64,000 bases of DNA from Rhabditoides inermis (taxonomy: Eukaryota > Nematoda > Chromadorea > Rhabditida > Rhabditidae): positions 621,501 through 685,500 of the forward strand of contig CAWZYM010000423.1 of the NCBI GenBank assembly GCA_963966185.1. The letters run 5' to 3'. This document shows, in pieces, positions 13,857 to 21,822 of the stretch. The translations under genes were made by a program, and so were the position numbers. The notes below the pieces were generated by a model. It did no database searches and was not told the origin of the DNA. It saw nothing but the letters and a program-made list of their open reading frames with translations. How positions within the stretch are numbered: the stretch's first letter is position 1; the number at the start of each line of letters is the position of its first letter.

Positions 13857-15925
13857 TCAATGATTCAGGTACTTGGCCGCCTCGGAACCCAGGGTAGAGA
13901 CCATTTCATAAACAGCCCATTTGCAGGAGACGAAAAGTGAGTGTGTAGATTCTAAAACAACCGTTGGTTCGATCTCAGTTTGTGTCGGGAATTGTACAGA
14001 ATGAATTATAGTTGCCAATTCAATGATTCGGGTACTTGGCCGCCTCGGAACCCAGGGTAGAGACCATTTCATAAACAGCCCATTTGCAGAAGACGAAAAG
14101 TGAGTGTGTAGATTCTAAAACAACCGTTGGTTCGATCACAGTTCGTGTCGGGAATTGTACAGACTGAATTATACTTGCAAATTCAATGATTCAGGTACTT
14201 GGCCGCCTCAGAACCCAGTGTAGAGACCATTTCATAAACAGCCCATTAGCAGGAGACGAAAAGTGAGTCTGTAGATTCTGGAACAACCGTTGGTTCGATC
14301 ACAGTTCGTGTCGGGAATTGTACAGACTGAATTATACTTGCAAATTCAATGATTCAGGTTTTTGGCCGCCTCGGAACCCAGTGTAGAGACCATTTCATAA
14401 ACAGCCCATTTGCAGAAGACGAGAAGTAAGTGTGTAGATTCTAAAACAACCGTTGGTTCGATCACAGTTCGTGTCGGGAACTGTAAAGAATGAATTATAC
14501 TTGCAAATTCAATGATTCGGGTACTTGGCCGCCTCGGAACCCAGTGTAGAGACCATATCATAAACAGCCCATTTGCAGGAGACTAAAAGTGAGTGTGTAG
14601 ATTCTAAAACAACCGTTGGTTCGATCACAGTTCGTGTCGGGAATTGTACAGAATGAATTATACTTGCAAATTCAATGATTCAGGTACTTGGCCGCCTCGG
14701 AACCCAGTGTAGAGACCATATCATAAACAGCCCATTTGCAGGAGACGAAAAGTGAGTGTGTAGATTCTAAAACAACCGTTGGTTCGATCACAGTTCGTGT
14801 CGGGAATTGTACAGAATGAATTATACTTGCAAATTCAATGATTCAGGTACTTGGCCGCCTCAGAACCCAGTGTAGAGACCATTTCATAAACAGCCCATTA
14901 GCAGGAGACGAAAAGTGAGTCTGTAGATTCTGGAACAACCGTTGGTTCGATCACAGTTCGTGTCGGGAGTTGTACAGACTGAATTATACTTGCAAATTCA
15001 ATGATTCAGGTTTTTGGCCGCCTCGGAACCCAGTGTAGAGACCATTTCATAAACAGCCCATTTGCAGAAGACGAGAAGTAAGTGTGTAGATTCTAAAACA
15101 ACCGTTGGTTCGATCACAGTTCGTGTCGGGAACTGTAAAGAATGAATTATACTTGCAAATTCAATGATTCGGGTACTTGGCCGCCTCGGAAACCAGTGTA
15201 GAGACCATTTCATAAACAGCCCATTTGCAGGAGACGGAAAGTGAGTGTGTGGATTCTAAAACAACCATTGATTCGATCACAGTTCGTGTCGGGAATTGTA
15301 CAGAATGAATTATACTTGCAAATTCGATGATTCAGGTACTTGGCCGCCTCGGAACCCAGTGTAGAGACCATATCATAAACAGCCCATTTGCAGGAGACGA
15401 AAAGTGAGTGTGTAGATTCTAAAACAACCGTTGGTTCGATCACAGTTCGTGTCGGGAATTGTACAGAATAAATTTAACTTGCAAATTCAATGATTCAGGT
15501 ACTTGGCCGCCTCGGAACCCAGTGTAGAGACCATATCATAAACAGCCCATTTGCAGGAGACGAAAAGTGAGTGTGTAGATTCTAAAACAACCGTTGGTTC
15601 GATCACAGTTCGTGTCGGGAATTGTACAGACTGAATTATACTTGCAAATTCAATGATTCAGGTACTTGGCCGCCTCGGAACCCAGTGTAGAGACCATTTC
15701 ATAAACAGCCCATTTGCAGGAGACGAGAAGTGAGTGTGTAGATTCTAAAACAACCGTTGGTTCGATCACAGTTCGTGTCGGGAATTGTACAGACTGAATT
15801 ATACTTGCAAATTCAATGATTCAGGTACTTGGCCGCCTCAGAACCCAGTGTAGAGACCATTTCATAAACAGCCCATTTGCAGGAGACGGAAAGTGAGTGT
15901 GTGGATTCTAAAACAACCATTGATT
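13857..15925. repeat. 163-bp satellite, domain 2 (left of insertion)
   Basis: The monomer is the same, but with another set of variants. J has ctcagtttgtg and ttgccaattc. I has gattcaggtttttggcc, often preceded by cattagcagg and gagtctgtag with ctggaac. K has gggaactgtaaagaatg followed by gattcgggtac. The last monomer is E type, starting gaaagtgagtgtgtgg, and it is cut after ccattgatt at 15925, where the inserted block begins. Confidence 0.93.
14258..14909. repeat. Four-monomer (652-bp) repeat unit
   Basis: A unit starting with gaaaagtgagtctgtag recurs exactly 652 bp later (4 x 163) at 14910. The I and K monomers and their rare bases (ctggaac, gtttttggcc, ctgtaaagaatg) lie in the same places in both. 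The second copy departs near 15190, where a gaaaccag junction leads into an E monomer. Confidence 0.8.
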
Positions 15926-16065
15926 ATCTTTTAAAAGTACTTCCGTAAAAAGTGTTGTTTGTGTTAACCTGATTCAAGAAAAGCGCATGCATATATTATT
16001 AATTTTCGAAAAATCAAATCGTAAACACCTGAACATGAAAACTAACACAAACTTGCTCTTTCAAA
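15923..16065 (+). repeat. Foldback element, left inverted arm (143 bp)
   Basis: This arm is a perfect reverse complement of 16271-16413, with no mismatch in a base-by-base check. It begins attatcttttaaaag; its first three bases coincide with the satellite att at the junction. If a TA duplication is assumed (15925-15926 and 16410-16411), the element would be 15927-16409 with termini tcttttaaaagtacttccg. That would fit a Tc1/mariner-type MITE, but family assignment is inference. Confidence 0.93.
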
Positions 16066-16270
16066 CGAATATAGAATAGTTACACGTAACATTCAGAATA
16101 ATACGATTGTTTTGTTTATTTAGTGTTTTTTGCGGTTTATTATTTATGGTTTATCAGTAAAATAAAATGTTATTCGTGATGTTGTTTGACTCAATGTTTC
16201 AGGTATAAAAATGTCAAAAAAATAAAACATGGAATTATTCAACATTAATTATTCAAAAATTATTCAACGT
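16066..16270. other. Foldback spacer (205 bp, AT-rich)
   Basis: This is AT-rich single-copy sequence between the inverted arms. It contains short runs such as ttattcaac repeated near its right end (attattcaac, ttattcaaaa, ttattcaacg). It has no reading frame of note and no recognisable RNA gene. It would form the loop if the arms paired. Confidence 0.85.
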
Positions 16271-16413
16271 TTTGAAAGAGCAAGTTTGTGTTAGTTTTCA
16301 TGTTCAGGTGTTTACGATTTGATTTTTCGAAAATTAATAATATATGCATGCGCTTTTCTTGAATCAGGTTAACACAAACAACACTTTTTACGGAAGTACT
16401 TTTAAAAGATAAT
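16271..16413 (-). repeat. Foldback element, right inverted arm (143 bp)
   Basis: Exact reverse complement of the left arm, ending cttttaaaagataat. Full identity over 143 bp implies a young element or recent arm homogenisation. The adjoining sequence (atatgtcc) is not satellite, so the foldback is either the 5' part of the larger insertion or a separate element nested at its edge. Confidence 0.93.
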
Positions 16414-16520
16414 ATATGTCCTTTTGTTGAATTTCATAGAAATTTTCTCTCTCGTCTTCATACATGTAACATGTTCTTCTCTCATTATTTCATCAATTTC
16501 ATTTCAAATTTATTCGATAT
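16414..16520. other. AT-rich transition to the pyrimidine tract
   Basis: About 107 bp of mixed AT-rich sequence in which C/T runs become progressively dominant (for example ttctctctcg, then ttcttctctc). It holds no gene. A 9-base word, atgtccttt, at its start also occurs near 21738 in the 3' segment; at this length that can be chance. Confidence 0.7.
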
Positions 16521-17040
16521 TTTCTCGTTCTCTCGTTCTCTCCTTCCATTCCTTCCCTCCTTCTCTCCTTCTTTCCTTCTCTCCTCCTCTCCTTTCCTCC
16601 TTCTCTCCTCCCATTCCTTCCCTCCTTCTCTCCTTCTCCCCTTCTCTCCTCCTCTCCTCCTCTCCTTCCCTCCTTCCTTCCTTCCCTCCTTCTTTCCTTC
16701 TCTCTTTCTCTCGTTCTCTCTTTCTCTCGTTCTCTCTTTCTCTCTTTCTCTCGTTATCCCTTTCTCTCTTTCTCTCGTTCTCTCGTTCTCTCGTTCTCTC
16801 GTTCTCTCTTTCTCCCTTTCTCTCTTTCTCTCTTTCTCTCGTTCTCTCTTTTCTCTCTTTTCTCTCTTTCTCTCGTTCTCTCTTTCTCTCGTTCTCTCGT
16901 TCTCTCGTTCTCTCGTTCTCTCGTTCTCTCGTTCTCTCTTTCTCTCGTTCTCTCGTTATCCCTTTCTCTCTTTCTCTCGTTCTCTCGTTCTCTCGTTCTC
17001 TCGTTCTCTCTTTCTCTCGTTTCTCGTTCTCTCGTTCTCT

Positions 17041-17604
17041 CGTTTTCTCCGTCTCTCCGTCTCTCCTTCTCTTCTTCCCTCCTTCCCTCCTACCACCCTC
17101 CTTCTCTCTTTCTCTCGTTCTCTCGTTCTCTAGTTATATCGTTCTCTCTTTCTTTCGTTCTCTCTTTCTCTTGTTCTCTCTTTCTCTCGTTTTCTCGTTC
17201 TCTCGTTCTCTCGTTCTCTCGTTCTCTCTTTATCTCGTTCTCTCTTTCTATCCTTCTCTCGGTCTCTCGTTCTCTCGTTCTCTCGTTCTCTCCGTCTCTC
17301 CTTCTCTTCTTCCCTCCTTCTCTCCTTCTCTCTTTCTCTCTTTCTCTCGTTCTCTATTTCTCTCGTTATATCGTTATATCGTTCTCTCTTTCTCTCGTTC
17401 TCTCGTGCTCTCGTTTTCTCGTTCTCTCGTTCTCTCGTTCTCTCGTTCTCTCGTTGTCTCGTTCTCTCGTTGTCTCGTTCTCTCCTTCTTTCCTTCCCTC
17501 CTTCCCGCCTTCTCACTTTCTCTCTTTCTCTCGTTCTCTAGTTCTCTCGTTATATCGTTCTCTCTTTCACTCGTTTTCTCTTTCTATCGGTTTCTCTTTC
17601 TCTC
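17041..17604. repeat. Polypyrimidine higher-order block, copy 1
   Basis: A recognisable succession of irregular words: cgttttctccgtctctcc, cctaccaccctcc (17091), ctagttatatcg, ctttctttcg, ctcttgttc, ctttctatcc, ctcggtctc, a double gttatatcg (17365), gtgctctcg, gttgtctcg, cccgccttctcac, ctttcactcg and ctatcggtttc. The same words return in the same order in copy 3 and, split in two, in copy 2. The tract is therefore not a simple microsatellite; it has its own long-range duplication. Confidence 0.85.
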
Positions 17605-18545
17605 TTTCTCTCTCTATCTTCTTTCTCATCTTTCCTCTCTTTCTCTCTTTCTCTCTTTCTCTCTTTCTCTCTTTCTCTCTTCTCCTCTCTCTTTCTCTCT
17701 CTTCTCCTCTTTCTCTCTTTTCTCTCTTCTCCTTCCTCTTTCTCTCTTTCTCTCTTCTCTCTTTCTCTCTTTCTCTCTTCTCTCTTTCTCTCTTCTCTCT
17801 TTCTCCCTCTTTCTCTCTTTCTCTCTTTCTCTCTCTTTCTCATCTTTCTCTCTTTCTCTCTTTCTCTCTTTCTCTCTTTCTCTCTTTCTCTCTTTCTCTC
17901 TTTCTCTCGTTCTCTCGTTCTCTCGTTCTCTCGTTCTCTCTCGTTCTCTCTTTCTCTCGTTCTCTCGTTCTCTCGTATCCCTTTCTCTCTTTCTCTCGTT
18001 CTCTCGTTCTCTCGTTCTCTCGTTCTCTCGTTCTCTCTTTCTCCCTTTCTCTCTTTTCTCTCTTTCTCTCGTTCTCTTCTTTCTCTCTTTTCTCTCTTTC
18101 TCTCTTTCTCTCGTTCTCTCTTTCTCTCGTTCTCTCGTTCTCTCGTTCTCTCGTTCTCTCGTTCTCCTCCGTCTCTCCGTCTCTCCGTCTCTCCTTCTCT
18201 CCTTCCCTCCTTCCCCCCTTCTCCCGTTCTCTCTTTCTCTCGTTCTCTCGTTCTCTCTTCTCTCGTTCTCCTCTTTCTCTCGTTCTCTCGTTTTCTCTTT
18301 CTCTCGTTCTCATCGTTCTCTCGTTCTCTCGTTCTCTCGTTCTCTCGTTCTCTCGTTCTCGCGTGTCTCCTTCTCTTCTTCTCTCCTTCCCTCCTTCCCT
18401 CCTTCTCCCTTTCTCTTTTCTCTAGTTCTCCAGTTCTCTCTTTCTCTCGTTCTCTCTTTCCTCTCTTTCTCTCTTTCTCTCGTTCTCTCGTTCTCTCGTT
18501 CTCTCGTTCTCTCTCGTTTCTCGTTCTCTCGTTCTCTCGTTCTCT

Positions 18546-18795
18546 CGTTTTCTTCGTCTCTCCGTCTCTTCTTCTCTTCTTCCCTCCTTCCCTCCTACCA
18601 CCCTCCTTCTCTCTTTCTCTCGTTCTCTCGTTCTCTAGTTATATCGTTCTCTTCTTTCTTTCGTTCTCTCTTTCTCTTGTTCTCTCTTTCTCTCGTTTTC
18701 TCGTTCTCTCGTTCTCTCGTTCTCATCGTTCTCTCTTTATCTCGTTCTCTCTTTCTATCCTTCTCTCGGTCTCTCGTTCTCTCGTTCTCTTCGTT
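18546..18795. repeat. Polypyrimidine higher-order block, copy 2 (first half)
   Basis: Matches the start of copy 1: cctaccaccctcc (18596 region, 1505 bp after copy 1), ctagttatatcg, ctttctttcg, ctcttgttc, ctttatctcg, ctttctatcc and ctcggtctc. After this point it stops following copy 1 and passes into a long ctctcttt run. Confidence 0.82.
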
Positions 18796-18955
18796 CTCTC
18801 TTTCTCTCTTTCTCTCTTTCTCTCTTCTCTCTTCTCTTAACTCTCTTCTCTTTCTCTCTTTCTCTCTCTTCTTCTCTTTCTCTCTTTCTCTTCTCTTCTT
18901 TCCTCTCATCTTTCTCCTTCTTTCTCTCTTTCTCTCTTTCTCTCTTTCCTTCTTC

Positions 18956-18986
<31 letters not shown>

Positions 18987-19392
18987 CTCTTTCTCTCTTT
19001 CTCTCTCCTTCTCTCTTCTTTCTCTCTTTCCTCTCTTTCCTCTCTTCTCTTCTTTCTCCTCTTTCTCTCTTCTCTCTCTTTCTCTCTCTTTCTCTTCTTT
19101 CTCTCTTTCTCTCTTTCTCTCTTTCTTCTCTTCTCCTCTTTCTCTCTTTCTCTCTTTCTCTCTTTCTCTCTTTCTCTCTTTCTCTCTCTTTCTCTCTTTC
19201 TCATCTCTTCTCTCTTCTCTCTTCTCTCTTTCTCCTCCTCTTTCTCTCTTTCTCTCTTTCTCTCTCTCCTTTCTCTCTTTCTCTCTTTCTCTCTTTCTCT
19301 CTTTCTCTCTTCTTCTTTCTCTCTTTCTCTCTTTCTCTCTTTCTCTCTTTCTCTCTTTCTCTTCTCTCTTTTCTCTTCTCTCTTCTCTCTTT
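18796..19392. repeat. (CTCTCTTT)n expansion splitting block copy 2
   Basis: About 600 bp made mostly of ctctcttt and shorter C/T runs, with almost no G and very few A. It lies between the two halves of block copy 2; both flanking pieces contain the ctatccttctctcg word, so the expansion sits at or beside that site. Replication slippage or unequal exchange is the likely cause. Confidence 0.75.
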
Positions 19393-19800
19393 CTATCCTT
19401 CTCTCGTTCTCTCGTTCTCTCGTTCTCTCGTTCTCGTCCGTCTCTCCTTCTCTTCTCCCTCCTTCTCTCCTTCTCTCTTTCTCTCTTTCTCTCGTTCTCT
19501 ATTTCTCTCGTTATATCGTTATATCGTTCTCTCGTGCTCTCGTTTTCTCGTTCTCTCGTTGTCTCGTTGTCTCGTTGTCTCGTTGTCTCGTTGTCTCGTT
19601 CTCTCGTTGTCTCGTTCTCTCCTTCTTTCCTTCCCTCCTTCCCGCCTTCTCACTTTCTCTCCTTCTTTCCTTCCCTCCTTCCCGCCTTCTCACTTTCTCT
19701 CTTTCTCTCGTTCTCTAGTTCTCTCGTTATATCGTTCTCTCTTTCACTCGTTTTTTTTTTCTATCGGTTTCTCTTTCTCTCGTTCTCTCATTATCTCTTT
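19393..19800. repeat. Polypyrimidine higher-order block, copy 2 (second half)
   Basis: Resumes the block order at ctatccttctctcg, then the double gttatatcg (19509), gtgctctcg, a run of five gttgtctc units, cccgccttctcac, ctttcactcg, a T10 run and ctatcggtttc, then ctcattatctc. It shares the gttgtctc run and the ctcattatctc ending with copy 3, and so is closer to copy 3 than to copy 1. Confidence 0.8.
19621..19700. repeat. 40-bp exact tandem duplication
   Basis: Two identical 40-bp units, 19621-19660 and 19661-19700, each starting ccttctttccttccctcc and containing cccgccttctcac. Copies 1 and 3 of the larger block have this unit once, so the doubling is private to copy 2. Confidence 0.9.
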
Positions 19801-20143
19801 CTCTCTTTCTCTCTTTCTCTCTTTCTCTCTTCTTTCTCTCTTTCTCTCTTTCTCTCTTTCTCTCTTTCTCTCTTTCTCTCTTTCTCTCTTTCTCTCTTTC
19901 TCTCTTTCTCTCTTTCTCTCTTTCTCTCTTTCTCTCTTCTCTCTCTTTCTCTCTTTCTCTCTTTCTCTCTTTCTCTCTTTCTCTCTTTCTCTCTTTCTCT
20001 TTTTCTCTAGTTCTCCAGTTCTCTCTTTCTCTCGTTCTCTCTTTCTCTCTTCTCTCTTTCTCTCTTTCTCTCTTTCTCTCGTTCTCTCGTTCTCTCGTTC
20101 TCTCGTTCTCTCGTTCTCTCGTTCTCTCGTTCTCTCGTTCTCT

Positions 20144-20693
20144 CGTTTTCTCCGTCTCTCCGTCTCTCCTTCTCTTATTCCCTCCTTCCCTCCTACCACC
20201 CTCCCTTCTCTCTTTCTCTCGTTCTCTCGTTCTCTAGTTATATCGTTCTCTCTTTCTTTCGTTCTCTCTTTCTCTTGTTCTCTCTTTCTCTCGTTTTCTC
20301 GTTCTCTCGTTCTCTCTTTATCTCGTTCTCTCTTTCTATCCTTCTCTCGTTCTCTCGTTCTCTCGTTCTCTCCGTCTCTCCTTCTCTTCTTCCCTCCTTC
20401 TCTCCTTCTCTCTTTCTCTCTTTCTCTCGTTCTCTATTTCTCTCGTTATATCGTTATATCGTTCTCTCGTGCTCTCGTTTTCTCGTTCTCTCGTTGTCTC
20501 GTTGTCTCGTTGTCTCGTTGTCTCGTTGTCTCGTTCTCTCGTTGTCTCGTTCTCTCCTTCTTTCCTTCCCTCCTTCCCGCCTTCTCACTTTCTCTCTTTC
20601 TCTCGTTCTCTAGTTCTCTCGTTATATCGTTCTCTCTTTCACTCGTTTTTTTTCTATCGGTTTCTCTTTCTCTCGTTCTCTCATTATCTCTTT
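20144..20693. repeat. Polypyrimidine higher-order block, copy 3
   Basis: Runs uninterrupted through the same word order as copy 1: cgttttctccgtctctcc, cctaccaccctcc (20192), ctagttatatcg, ctcttgttc, ctatcc, double gttatatcg, gtgctctcg, gttgtctcg run, cccgccttctcac, ctttcactcg, ctatcggtttc. It differs from copy 1 by octamer copy number and a few bases. It ends in ctcattatctc, shared with copy 2. Confidence 0.82.
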
Positions 20694-21452
20694 CTCTCTT
20701 TTCTCTCTTTCTCTCTTTCTCTCTTTCTCTCTTTCTCTCTTTCTCTCTTTCTCTCTTTCTCTCTTTCTCTCTTTCTCTCTTCTCTCTCTTTCTCTCTTTC
20801 TCTCTTTCTCTCTTTCTCTCTTTCTCTCTTTCTCTTTTTTCTCTAGTTCTCCTCCTTCTCTCCTTCTCTTCTTCTCTCCATCCCTCCTTCCCTCCTTCTC
20901 CCTTTCTCTCTTTCTCTCGTTCTCTAGCTCTCTCGTTATATCGTTCTCTCTTTCTCTCGCTTTCTCTTTCTCTCGTTTTCCTCGTTTTCCTCGTTCTCTC
21001 CTCTTCTCTCTTTCTCTCCTTCCCCTCCTCCTCCCATTCTCTTCTCTCTTCTCTCGTTCTCTAATTCTCTCGTTATATCGTTCTCGCTTTCTCTCGTTCT
21101 CTCGTTCTCTCTTTCTCTCTTTCTCTCTTTCTTTCGTTCTCTAGTTCTCTCGTTCTCTCTTTCTATCCTTCTCTTCTTCTCTCCATCCCTCCTTCTCCCT
21201 TTCTCTCTTTCTCTCGTTCTCTAGCTCTCTCGTTCTCTTTTTATATCTTTCTCTCTTTCTCTGGTTCTCTCGTTCTCTCGTTCTCTCTTTCTATCCTTCT
21301 CTCGTTCTCTCGTTCTCTCGTTCTCTCGTTCTCTCCGTCTCTCCTTCCCTCCTCTCTTTTTCTCCTTTTCTCTCGTTATATCGTTCTCTCGTTCTCTCGT
21401 TCTCTCGTTCTCTCGTTCTCTCGTTCTCTCGTTCTCTCTTTCTCTCTCCCCT

Positions 21453-21822
21453 TACTAAATTCCTACTGATCGCAGCCACCAAAGTACATCTGTCTCTCTC
21501 CAAACAGCGTGCTCTCTCGCGTGCTCTCGCGCTCGCCCGCCAGCAGAGGGCTAGCTATCAGCTAGCGTGACTGGAAACGACACCCACCCACACGCTGGCC
21601 TTTCGCCTAGTGCGAGTGCGAGATCGCTCATAACTTCTTTCGGAGAAAAGATACAAAGATGCCGTCAATTAGTGATCTGCCCTATGGAACCGTGCGAATC
21701 TAACTAACATAAATTGGAAGACTTCACATTGTTGCTAACATGTCCTTTGGATATCGCTACTTGAAAATTCTGGCGCGAGCCTTATTTTAACCCAAGAGAG
21801 AGGGCGCTGCGCGCCCTCTCTA
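21453..21822. other. Complex 3' segment of the insertion (about 370 bp)
   Basis: Non-repetitive, fairly CpG-rich sequence and, apart from the foldback loop, the only ordinary-complexity DNA in the window. It contains ctctcgcgtgctctcgcgct-type sequence near 21510-21530, a small hairpin gctagct-atc-agctagc (21550-21566) and a terminal hairpin (21797-21821). I see no convincing reading frame, tRNA or known element. A minus-strand frame that enters from the satellite at 21995 and ends at 21735 crosses the junction and is not a gene. It is most likely the 3' end of the inserted element, possibly family-specific, but it could be captured host DNA. Confidence 0.7.
21797..21821. other. Terminal hairpin at the right insertion junction
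   Basis: Perfect 11-bp stem (agagagggcgc and gcgccctctct) with a 3-nt loop (tgc), GC-rich at the loop side. The stem ends one base before the satellite resumes, and the local sequence is CTAA followed by T. A 3' hairpin plus CTRR-like end is a hallmark of rolling-circle (Helitron) elements, but there the hairpin normally lies several bases further in. In Helentron-type relatives a terminal stem-loop is usual. The strand of the putative element would be plus. Confidence 0.85.

Larger units (their letters stand above)
16521..21452. repeat. Octameric polypyrimidine tract, about 4.9 kb
   Basis: The plus strand is almost entirely C and T, with occasional G, in two 8-bp units, ctctcgtt and ctctcttt, and richer stretches such as ccttccctcc. 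Adenine is rare and sits mainly in recurring words (gttatatcg, ctagttc, ctatcc). Stop codons all need A on the plus strand, and T on the purine strand, so both strands stay open over long spans. The resulting Ser/Leu/Phe/Arg or Glu/Arg/Lys low-complexity frames (longest plus frame 16424-21064) are artefacts, not genes. Because the period is 8, eight residues repeat every 24 bases in any frame. The tract contains larger repeated blocks listed separately. Long purine-pyrimidine tracts can form triplex DNA. Confidence 0.95.
15926..21822. mobile_element. 5.9-kb composite insertion inside one satellite monomer
   Basis: Satellite sequence stops after ...aaccattgatt at 15925 and resumes at attcgatcacag from 21823. 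Joining the two sides restores an intact E-type monomer and the same following monomers (a gaaaag unit, then aataaatttaac) found uninterrupted at 15229-15480. The block therefore integrated as one unit into one monomer. Only 'att' is shared by the two junctions, which could be a 3-bp target duplication or microhomology. Inside are a foldback element, a pyrimidine tract and a complex 3' segment ending in a hairpin with CTAA. No transposase or other protein is encoded. The 3' hairpin, CTAA end, lack of matching ends and simple-repeat core recall non-autonomous Helitron/Helentron elements. However, the start does not show a clear TC, and the hairpin lies closer to the end than in canonical Helitrons. 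Two or more nested insertions are an alternative. Confidence 0.7.

Noticed and set aside
1..15925. CRISPR array
   Set aside because: The whole 163-bp unit is repeated head to tail. There are no short repeats with unique spacers and no cas-like genes.
17130..20199. Several minus-strand frames of 60-157 codons rich in Glu, Arg and Lys
   Set aside because: They are the purine strand of the same octamer tract. T is rare there, so stops are rare. They overlap the opposite frames throughout and have no independent support.
16424..21064. A 1546-codon plus-strand open frame, rich in Ser, Leu, Phe and Arg
   Set aside because: It is the translation of an A-poor C/T tract that cannot easily form stop codons. 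Other frames and the opposite strand are open too. The residue pattern is just the 8-bp repeat read in threes, with no domain, signal or codon pattern.
16415..21746. Shared 9-base word atgtccttt at both ends of the pyrimidine tract as a terminal repeat
   Set aside because: Nine bases without extension is within chance for segments of this size, and the flanking bases differ.
15926..21822. LTR retrotransposon or autonomous DNA transposon
   Set aside because: There are no long direct repeats at the ends, no inverted match between the two ends of the whole block, and no reverse transcriptase, integrase or transposase frame.
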